15,448 nt of DNA. Source: CAZTPJ01 sp964614515 (lineage in GTDB: Bacteria; Planctomycetota; Phycisphaerae; Phycisphaerales; UBA1924). This document shows, in pieces, positions 11,007-15,448 of this stretch (position 1 is the stretch's first letter; every line of letters begins with the position of its first letter). Position numbers and translations under genes: made by a program. The stretch spans positions 1 to 15,448 of the forward strand of contig CAZTPJ010000083.1 of the NCBI GenBank assembly GCA_964614515.1, written 5' to 3'. Below the pieces are notes generated by a model. The model saw only the letters and a program-made list of their open reading frames with translations, was not told the origin of the DNA and ran no database searches.

Positions 11007-11975
11007 TCACGCCCGCTGGGCGAGTGCGTTGTAGAGTTCGCGGAGTTGGGTAACGTGTCCGGCAAGCATCCGCTTCTTGTCGGCGGCCGTGATCTCTTTC
11101 GCCGCCTTCTCCAGCGCGGCCTTGCCGTCGGTTGCGGCGACTTCGAGCGCGGCTTTGTGCCGGGCGAACAGACGTTCGCTTTCAGCATTCTTCTTCGATT
11201 CCTCCGACGCCATCGTTTCAGCGTCGTGCGCCGCCGTCTCGTCCTCGGTCTCCATTTTGGCCTGGACGGTTCCGAGTAACGGGATGATGGGCTTGATGAG
11301 TGAATCGAACGTCGGGTTGACCAGCACCTTCCCTTGAAGGATGCCGGTACGGTCCTTCTCGACGTTGGCGAGAATGTCCGACTTATTTACCTTGCTGGCC
11401 TCCATGCGGATCGTGATGTGTGGCTCGTATTGAGTCTCGCCCTCGGCCCGCATCGCCACGCCGATCTTCTTCAGGTCTCCGTCGGCGTCCTCGCCAAACT
11501 CGTTCTTCTGCCGACCGCAGATGATCGCATGAATCGGCATTGAGAGGAGCAGGGCCATGAGTTCCTTGTAGGGACGCTTGATCTCACCCCATGCGTTCAT
11601 CGGGATCGTGTCGATCTTCGTTCGCTTGCCCTTGTAGGCCGCGATCGCTGCATCCCAGACATGGCTGATCGAGTCCAGCACCACAACTCCGTAGGTGTCC
11701 GGCAGGTTGCGGATCGAATCGAGAATGTCCGTGATGGACCGGCTGTAGAGCGCGTCGAAGTCGAACGCCTCGGGATGGACGGTCCGATCTTTGACGGCTT
11801 GGCAGTAGAAGTCGGTCCCGCGTTCGGTGTCGATGAACGCGATCCGCTTGCCGCTGAGTTTCGCCAGTCCTTCGGCGGCCAACAGGGCGGTGAAGGTTTT
11901 GCCGCTCCCCGGCGGCCCGTACATGCCGAGTTTGATCGCGGCCTGTTCCGCTTTCGCTTTTCTGAATCCAGCCAT
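11007..11975 (-). CDS. Sak4-like RecA-fold single-strand annealing ATPase
   Basis: A 322-aa protein from ATG at 11975, which has GGAAAGGA upstream; an in-frame GTG at 11993 is less likely. It has Walker A GPPGSGKT (20-27), FIDTERGTD (47-55) and Walker B VVVLDS (97-102), followed by ISHVWD, the layout of the phage AAA_24/Sak4 group of RecA-core ATPases. Residues 145-235 complete the core (MPIHAIICGRQKNEFGED, ITIRMEASKVN). Known Sak4 proteins anneal single strands together with a phage SSB. A C-terminal extension (about 240-322) is charged and helical, ending GHVTQLRELYNALAQRA, which lengthens it beyond simple Sak4 proteins. The SSB-like gene follows directly and RusA is two genes on, giving a recombination set. 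Confidence 0.88.
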   Translation of the reverse strand: MAGFRKAKAEQAAIKLGMYGPPGSGKTFTALLAAEGLAKLSGKRIAFIDTERGTDFYCQAVKDRTVHPEAFDFDALYSRSITDILDSIRNLPDTYGVVVLDSISHVWDAAIAAYKGKRTKIDTIPMNAWGEIKRPYKELMALLLSMPIHAIICGRQKNEFGEDADGDLKKIGVAMRAEGETQYEPHITIRMEASKVNKSDILANVEKDRTGILQGKVLVNPTFDSLIKPIIPLLGTVQAKMETEDETAAHDAETMASEESKKNAESERLFARHKAALEVAATDGKAALEKAAKEITAADKKRMLAGHVTQLRELYNALAQRA

Positions 11976-11993
11976 GATGATCCTTTCCGGCAC

Positions 11994-12077
11994 TCCCCGC
12001 GCTGGCGGGTGTAGCCTTGACCCGTCTCTTGATTGAGCCGCAGCGTGCCGACGGGCCGCACGCCACAGCGGTTACGA
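11994..12077 (-). promoter_or_regulatory. Intergenic region with two hairpins upstream of the Sak4-like gene
   Basis: This is one of the few real gaps in the leftward array (84 bp, or 102 bp to the preferred ATG). GCGTGC (12043-12048) pairs with GCACGC (12058-12063), extended by CCGC/GCGG outside. CCCGC (11996-12000) pairs with GCGGG (12005-12009) just before the ribosome site. A terminator-plus-restart or RNA processing site is plausible; no clear -10 or -35 is seen. Confidence 0.4.
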
Positions 12078-12494
12078 TCACTTAGGCGGCACCCCCGCCT
12101 CCGCGAGCCGCGAGAGCAGCCGGTCGCGTCCGCAATTGCATGGCAGTTCCGCCTCGCCCAGTTCATTGATGATCCGCAGGCATGCGCACGGCGGCTTGTG
12201 CGGCATGTATGCGATCCAATCGCGGCACTCCGCCAGCAGCATCGCCGACGGGTCGGGACGGAACGCCGCAAGGTCTGCAATCTCCCTGAGCGCATGATAC
12301 TGATTGAAGTGCTTTTCCATGTGGATGTCGTTGACGTAGGTGCTCGGCGCGTAGAGTCCGGCGTCCTTTGCCATATGCGCGGCCTTCCGCATGTCTCCGG
12401 GCGTGTCAACGTCCATGCCCATGCGAACCAGACGCCCGACAAACTCGTGCATTTCCTTGTCCCGTTTCCGCCGATAGTGTTCGTAATTCGTCAT
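12078..12494 (-). CDS. Unknown phage protein with C-terminal Cys cluster
   Basis: A 138-aa protein with ATG at 12494 overlapping the previous stop (ATGA). The N-terminus is basic and helical (MTNYEHYRRKRDKEMHEFVG). The middle holds KAAHMAKDAGLYAPSTYVND and a His-rich MEKHFNQYHALRE. Toward the C-terminus, HKPPCACLRIINELGEAELP and CNCGRDRL give four cysteines that might hold a metal. No family is recognised. It is the last gene before the intergenic gap that precedes the recombination genes. Confidence 0.68.
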   Translation of the reverse strand: MTNYEHYRRKRDKEMHEFVGRLVRMGMDVDTPGDMRKAAHMAKDAGLYAPSTYVNDIHMEKHFNQYHALREIADLAAFRPDPSAMLLAECRDWIAYMPHKPPCACLRIINELGEAELPCNCGRDRLLSRLAEAGVPPK

Positions 12495-12781
12495 TTCCCA
12501 CCCCCCCTCGGGTACATCGGGTGCAACTCGTGATACGCCTCCGCGAGCGTCTCTCTGTGCCGCTTCCAGATGTCCGCGACAACCCTCGCGCGATGCTCCG
12601 GCATCATCGTCCGGCGACGCTGAGCCTCAAGCATTCGCACCGTCGCGTCGAGCCAGCGGAGTTTGACCGCGAGCAGTTCGGGCGTCCACGTCCCGGCCCG
12701 CTTCATCGTCAGTTCCATCCGGTCGGATCGCCGGCAGTGGGGCCATTCGTGCGCGTACTCGATGGGGCCGTCGTCGGTCAT
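12491..12781 (-). CDS. Unknown helical phage protein
   Basis: A 96-aa protein. ATG at 12781 is chosen because it overlaps the previous stop as ATGA and has GAGGA upstream; an upstream in-frame start would overlap that gene by 50 bases. It contains HEWPHCRRSDRMELTMKRAG near the start and a long basic helical region (LRWLDATVRMLEAQRRRTMM, then VADIWKRHRETLAEAYHELH). It ends PRGGGK, the Gly codons overlapping the ribosome site of the next gene. No motif is recognised; nucleic-acid contact is possible from the charge. Confidence 0.68.
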   Translation of the reverse strand: MTDDGPIEYAHEWPHCRRSDRMELTMKRAGTWTPELLAVKLRWLDATVRMLEAQRRRTMMPEHRARVVADIWKRHRETLAEAYHELHPMYPRGGGK

Positions 12782-13023
12782 GGCTTGTCCTCGCTTTCGT
12801 TCAGGGCGGTGATGAGTTCCATCGCACATAGAACAGCGTCTCTTCCAATGCCGCGCCCAACAGGTCCGCCGAGGGCGTGGTAGTATTCAAGAGACTTTGG
12901 GTTGGCGAGAATCCCCTGCATCGCCGCCTTCGCCATCTCGGCCCGGATCGTGAGGCCGGGAGACGATGCACGTCTCGTCGGCGCGACGAACGGGTATGCC
13001 GGTGCATTCGGGTCGATCCTCAT
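12778..13023 (-). CDS. Small phage protein of the MAKAAMQGIL type
   Basis: An 81-aa protein with ATG at 13023 overlapping the previous stop (ATGA). The central segment LTIRAEMAKAAMQGILANP and the C-terminal helix AVLCAMELITALNE match a type of short protein widespread in tailed phages and prophages, with a conserved Ile-Arg-x-Glu-x-Ala-x-x-Ala-Met-Gln core and a terminal ADALIxxL-like helix. Its function is not established. Here the internal Pro/Arg segment (VAPTRRASSP) precedes the core. Confidence 0.75.
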   Translation of the reverse strand: MRIDPNAPAYPFVAPTRRASSPGLTIRAEMAKAAMQGILANPKSLEYYHALGGPVGRGIGRDAVLCAMELITALNESEDKP

Positions 13024-13487
13024 TGCGTCGCATCGCTTTCCCGCCGTCGCTTCTCGGCGAGCATGGCGTCCTCCTTATCGAACCGATCCTCCTGCGCCAT
13101 CGCGTCGTAGTTCGCCCCGCCCGGCAGCCACTCGGCCGTCGGCGTCGGGGGCTTGATCGCGGTACGCCGGACCTGGCTCGCACAATAGCCGAACACGGCC
13201 CGCCAGAATCGGGCACGCTCAACCGGCGGCAGATCGCTGGCGAGATCATCGAGCGCGGCCTTCGCGTCGGCGATGTTGTTGTCCGTGCGGCGTGAGTCGG
13301 CCCGAGCGGCCCGCACGCCGTCCATGAGAGTCTCGACGATGCGGGCGGGGTCGTAGTCGGCATCGCGGATAGCCGCTTGCACGCCGGGATTGGGATTCCC
13401 GTGATTGATACGGGCGTATGTTCCAGCGCCCATCACTTCATCCGTTACCTGCTGAGCAATGTGGTAGAGCGATTCACGTCTTGGCAT
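13020..13487 (-). CDS. Unknown phage protein
   Basis: A 155-aa protein with ATG at 13487 behind AAGGAGGCCGACG, an ideal ribosome site that lies inside the end of the upstream gene, overlapping it by 14 bases. It is mostly helical and Ala/Arg/Asp-rich: ESLYHIAQQVTDEVMGAG, then PARIVETLMDGVRAARAD, then a segment VERARFWRAVFGYCASQV. The C-terminal part (WLPGGANYDAMAQEDRFDKE) is more polar and ends in a basic tail. I do not recognise the family. Confidence 0.7.
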   Translation of the reverse strand: MPRRESLYHIAQQVTDEVMGAGTYARINHGNPNPGVQAAIRDADYDPARIVETLMDGVRAARADSRRTDNNIADAKAALDDLASDLPPVERARFWRAVFGYCASQVRRTAIKPPTPTAEWLPGGANYDAMAQEDRFDKEDAMLAEKRRRESDATQ

Positions 13488-13806
13488 CGTCGGCCTCCTT
13501 CGCGGCGAGCGGATCGTCTCGTCTGATGAACGGCTCCGAAGTGATGCCGCACAGCGCGTAGGCGAAGCGGGTGATTTCGTCGTCAGTCAGTCGGGCGCGA
13601 ATCTCGTCAAGGAACGGCTCCGCAAACTCCTCAACCATTTCGAGTCGGTCGAACAGGTCGGACTCGCGCTTGGCGAGGCGGTCGAGTTCGTCGGCGGCGG
13701 CGTCCCGGTCCTGTTCGTCGATGAAGCACATTGCGAACGGAGCATCGCCGTTGTGCCCTTCGTATGCGTCGTAGGCCCGGAGTTTGTCAGCCAGCGGATG
13801 CGTCAT
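13474..13806 (-). CDS. Unknown acidic phage protein
   Basis: A 110-aa protein. ATG at 13806 is chosen for its AAGGAGGCCGACG ribosome site; earlier in-frame codons would overlap the upstream gene deeply. It overlaps that gene by 20 bases. The chain is acidic (CFIDEQDRDAAADELDRLAK, then LFDRLEMVEEFAEPFLDEI, then LTDDEITRFAYALCG). The C-terminus reads AAKEADDAKT, whose codons carry the ribosome site of the next gene. No motif is recognised. Confidence 0.7.
   Translation of the reverse strand: MTHPLADKLRAYDAYEGHNGDAPFAMCFIDEQDRDAAADELDRLAKRESDLFDRLEMVEEFAEPFLDEIRARLTDDEITRFAYALCGITSEPFIRRDDPLAAKEADDAKT
13485..13506 (-). repeat. 22-bp repeat carrying a ribosome binding site, copy 1
   Basis: The 22 bases here and at 13804-13825 are identical. 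On the minus strand they hold GCGAAGGAGGCCGACG followed by ATG, that is, the end of one gene, the ribosome site and the start codon of the next. A variant junction (AAGGAGGCTGACA-ATG) precedes the gene starting at 8216. Confidence 0.8.
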
Positions 13807-14083
13807 CGTCGGCCTCCTTCGCGGCTTCGGCGGCTTCGCGGGTGGAGTAGCAGCGGTCAAGTCGTCCAATCGCCGAGTAGCCAGTTTCCCAGTGAAACGT
13901 GCTGTACCCCTGCTCGTCAGGAGTCGTTGTACGGAAGTCTCGCATCTCACACGGCTCGCCGGGGCGGCTCGCTCGAACTTCGTATACCGTCATCCCCGGA
14001 ACCACCGGCACGCCATCTGCCGTGAGCGGAAGTTTTCGTACAATATATTCGAGTTGCTCTCTCGTCATTTCCTCAATTCGCAT
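13787..14083 (-). CDS. Small phage protein with ADGVPVVPGMTVYEV motif
   Basis: A 98-aa protein with ATG at 14083 behind GGAAAGG, overlapping the HNH gene by 19 bases. It contains LTADGVPVVPGMTVYEV (20-36) and RCYSTREAAEAAKEADDD near the end. The combination of a VPVVPGxTVY strand and a terminal YSTREAAEAA helix is a recurring design in small phage proteins of unknown function, possibly an SH3-like strand domain with a C-terminal helix. The last codons carry the ribosome site of the next gene. Confidence 0.72.
   Translation of the reverse strand: MRIEEMTREQLEYIVRKLPLTADGVPVVPGMTVYEVRASRPGEPCEMRDFRTTTPDEQGYSTFHWETGYSAIGRLDRCYSTREAAEAAKEADDDASAG
13804..13825 (-). repeat. 22-bp repeat carrying a ribosome binding site, copy 2
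   Basis: Second copy of the junction sequence at 13485-13506. In both places the upstream protein ends in an AAKEADD stretch because the ribosome site is read in the same frame. Confidence 0.8.
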
Positions 14084-14523
14084 CGTCGATACCTTTCCGC
14101 TTGTGGTCGATCCTCAAATCCAAGCGCCTGTTCGATAGGCCACCCAGCACGCAGCCGGTGCTGCAATGTGCTCCGACACATACCTCGGATACGCGCCCAT
14201 TCAGACTCACCCATCACCATGCCACGACAAGTCAGTTTCTTGTTGCTGCGAGCATTGTTGGCCTGTTCATATCGCGTAGCCCACCGGCAATTCTTTGGCG
14301 AATACGGCCCGTCGTTGTCCTTTCGATCCAATGAATGTTCTGGTGGTCGTTCCCCCATGTCGGCCAGGAAATTCTCAAACTTCATCCATCTCTGGCAAAC
14401 TTTGATGCCACGCCCACCATAGTCCGCATAACGCGGAGATCGCTGATTGGTGCATCGGTCAATCATCGACATCCACAAGTTGTGTGTTGATGTTCCCGAC
14501 ATGCTGTGTCTTGGCTTACCCAT
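14065..14523 (-). CDS. HNH homing-type endonuclease
   Basis: A 152-aa protein. THNLWMSMIDRCTN then YADYGGRGIKVCQRWMKFEN then HSLDRKDNDGPYSPKNCRWA (64-82) are the signature of a free-standing phage HNH endonuclease, with D66, N70 and N78 in the active region. EQANNARSN follows. Residues 106-135 (ESEWARIRGMCRSTLQHRL, GWPIEQAL) form a HTH-like DNA-reading module typical of these proteins. Sampled lines give about 52-60% G+C, against about 70% in a neighbouring gene, which suggests recent arrival. Such nucleases often spread by homing beside or into phage genes. ATG at 14523 has AGGAGG upstream and overlaps the previous gene by eight bases, so it is well fitted into the operon. Confidence 0.88.
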   Translation of the reverse strand: MGKPRHSMSGTSTHNLWMSMIDRCTNQRSPRYADYGGRGIKVCQRWMKFENFLADMGERPPEHSLDRKDNDGPYSPKNCRWATRYEQANNARSNKKLTCRGMVMGESEWARIRGMCRSTLQHRLRAGWPIEQALGFEDRPQAERYRRCELRK

Positions 14524-14668
14524 GTTCAGCCTCCTGTTCCGTCGCCAGTTCGTTTACGTCCGCCGCCTCGACATCGACCGCCGCAGCCGTGGCGGCGATC
14601 TCGCGGTCGAGGCGGAGGATGTCGGTCCAGAGTCGGTCGGCGACGATGGTGAGGATGTGGTCGTCCAT
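14516..14668 (-). CDS. Small acidic helical protein, unknown
   Basis: A 50-aa protein with ATG at 14668 overlapping the previous TAA by one base. It is acidic and helical (MDDHILTIVADRLWTDILRL, then DREIAATAAAVDVEAADVNE). Its last codons contain the AGGAGG ribosome site of the HNH gene, with an eight-base overlap. It has no recognised family and is below usual ORF length cut-offs, but its tight junctions support it. Confidence 0.6.
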   Translation of the reverse strand: MDDHILTIVADRLWTDILRLDREIAATAAAVDVEAADVNELATEQEAEHG

Positions 14669-14904
14669 TACTCCGCCCCTCCAATCTCATCGCCCTTGAC
14701 CCGGCGTACTCGCGGACTCGGGCTGTGCAGTTCGACGACGCCGACGAATCGGTAGAGGCCGCAGCGGACGGGGCCATCGGCGCTGTCTATGTGGCAGACG
14801 AAGTGGTTGTACGGGCTGGCGTCCGCGACCATTTCGTGCCCATCCGGGCCGTCGTCGCCCTCCCACGTCGCGTAGATTCGTCTGGGGTACTTCTTGCGGG
14901 CCAT
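14668..14904 (-). CDS. Small unknown phage protein
   Basis: A 78-aa protein. ATG at 14904 is preferred to the GTG one codon earlier, because the TGATG junction with the previous gene matches neighbours. It starts basic (MARKKYPRRIYATWEGDDG) and seems mostly strand (YNHFVCHIDSADGP, CGLYRFVGVVELHSPSPRV). It ends RRVKGDEIGGAE. Short proteins starting with RRIYATWEGD or similar occur in phage early regions and have no known function. Confidence 0.65.
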   Translation of the reverse strand: MARKKYPRRIYATWEGDDGPDGHEMVADASPYNHFVCHIDSADGPVRCGLYRFVGVVELHSPSPRVRRVKGDEIGGAE

Positions 14905-15251
14905 CACTCCGCCCCCTCTCCGAGCAGAGCCAGGGCGGTGCGAACATCGGTCAGCGCCTCGTACTTCTCGCCGATACCCTTGTTCCGCCAGTTCTCTTCA
15001 AGTACGCCCTCGACACGGTCCAACGCCTCCCTCGCCGCCTTGATCGCGGCCTCGGGATCGTCGATGCCGCGACAGGCGTTGACACAGGCGACCATGCGCT
15101 CTGCGTTGGCGCTCTCTTCGTTGAACTCCCCGACCGTGGATAGCAGGTGGGCCACGATTACGCCGCCGGCGTACACACCAAACCACGGTGCACCGCAAAG
15201 CGTTTTGTGACCATGCTCCCACGGCTCCCTTGTCCACTTCCGCTTACTCAT
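14904..15251 (-). CDS. Phage protein with NAERMVACVNACRGI motif
   Basis: A 115-aa protein. ATG at 15251 follows AGGAG at six bases and overlaps the previous stop (TGATG). It carries WEHGHKTLCGAPWFGVYAGG then VIVAHL and, at 49-63, NAERMVACVNACRGI, the hallmark of a very common phage protein type (NAxRIVACVNAC). The C-terminal half is helical (EAAIKAAREALDRVEGVLEE). The function of the type is not known, although it is one of the most frequent genes in early regions of tailed phages. Confidence 0.78.
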   Translation of the reverse strand: MSKRKWTREPWEHGHKTLCGAPWFGVYAGGVIVAHLLSTVGEFNEESANAERMVACVNACRGIDDPEAAIKAAREALDRVEGVLEENWRNKGIGEKYEALTDVRTALALLGEGAE

Positions 15252-15385
15252 CACTCACTCCTGCGGCGTTGCCGCTTGAATCGAAACGACGCGGGGTAGG
15301 CCGGCGCGGCTCGAACGCACATTTCCGATGCCTCGGCGTCCTCCCAATTGGACGACGACCGCCCCGCGTCGTGAATCGCCGTCAT
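15251..15385 (-). CDS. 44-codon ORF overlapping a tRNA-like fold
   Basis: ATG at 15385 overlaps the previous stop (TGATG) and the TGA at 15251-15253 overlaps the next ATG, exactly like its neighbours. The peptide starts MTAIHDAGRSSSNWEDAEAS and ends RFKRQRRRSE, a basic tail whose codons carry the AGGAG site for the next gene. No family is recognised. The same DNA can fold, on the minus strand, into a structure with good tRNA D and T arms (see the separate entry). I cannot tell whether the peptide, the RNA or both are selected. Confidence 0.5.
   Translation of the reverse strand: MTAIHDAGRSSSNWEDAEASEMCVRAAPAYPASFRFKRQRRRSE
15286..15372 (-). ncRNA. tRNA-like fold with extended stem and short anticodon region
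   Basis: Read on the minus strand, an exact 11-bp stem (15362-15372 with 15286-15296) and then a 5-bp stem (15356-15360 with 15299-15303, one G-U), separated by a C/TA internal loop, close a fold with two tRNA-like arms. The D arm (15338-15353) is GTCC, loop AATTGGGA, GGAC. The T arm (15304-15320) is GTGCG, loop TTCGAGC, CGCGC. T8 is present. Only 17 bases lie between the arms, against 23 in a normal tRNA, with a possible CCGA/TCGG hairpin. There is no CCA end. It may be a decayed tRNA, a tRNA mimic, or chance within a coding sequence. Confidence 0.3.
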
Positions 15386-15448
15386 CACTTACCCCCGAAC
15401 AGCGGCGGGTTCGCCCGGACCTCGGCCCGCATCTTCTCGATCGCGTCC
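15385..15448 (-). CDS. 3' end of a leftward gene, cut by the window edge
   Basis: The last 20 codons of a gene that begins beyond the window: DAIEKMRAEVRANPPLFGGK then TGA at 15385-15387. The stop overlaps the next ATG. Too little is visible to name it. Confidence 0.6.
   Translation of the reverse strand, partial: DAIEKMRAEVRANPPLFGGK

Noticed and set aside
13787..14422. Plus-strand frames of 90-212 codons over the HNH gene
   Set aside because: They are antisense to genes with clear family signatures and show no start signals.
1..15448. CRISPR array
   Set aside because: No series of direct repeats with unique spacers of regular length was seen; the CTAG and decamer arrays are too short and palindromic or inverted.

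Overview
This is a GC-rich (most genes look to be above 60% G+C) block of the DNA-metabolism and accessory region of a tailed phage or prophage. The evidence is the gene content: a primase-polymerase/D5-type helicase, a Sak4-like annealing ATPase, an SSB-like partner, a RusA resolvase, a lone DnaA domain IV, two HNH nucleases, a solitary C5-methyltransferase-like protein, and DUF551 and Ea22-type proteins. Most genes are very short and joined by ATGA or TGATG overlaps, with strong AGGAG-type ribosome binding sites. No capsid, tail, terminase, integrase or host housekeeping gene is visible, so I cannot tell a prophage from a free phage. The host is a high-GC bacterium. Some small proteins recall planctomycete prophage genes, but that is only an impression. 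Two 100-N blocks show that this is a scaffold with assembly gaps.

Layout. From 15448 down to 5741 runs one long leftward (minus) array of about 24 genes. It starts with small unknown proteins and a lower-GC HNH nuclease (15448-12078). The recombination set follows (Sak4-like, SSB-like, ATDG/zinc protein, RusA; 11975-9396), then the DnaA-C protein, then small accessory proteins, ending in the methyltransferase. A separate rightward (plus) cassette lies at 3848-5793: five or six small unknown genes, two of them behind near-identical 81-bp leaders, ending in a small HTH gene that converges on the methyltransferase. A divergent promoter region (3604-3920) separates this from a second leftward operon: a 79-aa protein, the helicase-primase, a 176-bp region with five copies of a decamer (possible origin or operator), three tiny ORFs, and an HNH nuclease of the kind usually next to terminase. 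The left edge (1-149) holds a 14-bp-period array of CTAG palindromes inside an inverted repeat, possibly near a packaging site.

How the genes may work together. The prim-pol/helicase can prime and unwind, and the DnaA-C protein could bind DnaA boxes or modulate the host initiator. The SSB-like, Sak4-like and RusA proteins form a single-strand annealing recombination set. No DNA polymerase is visible, so host polymerase is probably used. The rightward cassette resembles a regulated accessory operon, with its last gene a candidate autorepressor. Structures most worth a second look are the CTAG array, the decamer cluster, the duplicated leaders with a compensatory stem change, the leader stem of the helicase operon, and a tRNA-like fold inside a 44-codon ORF at 15286-15372.
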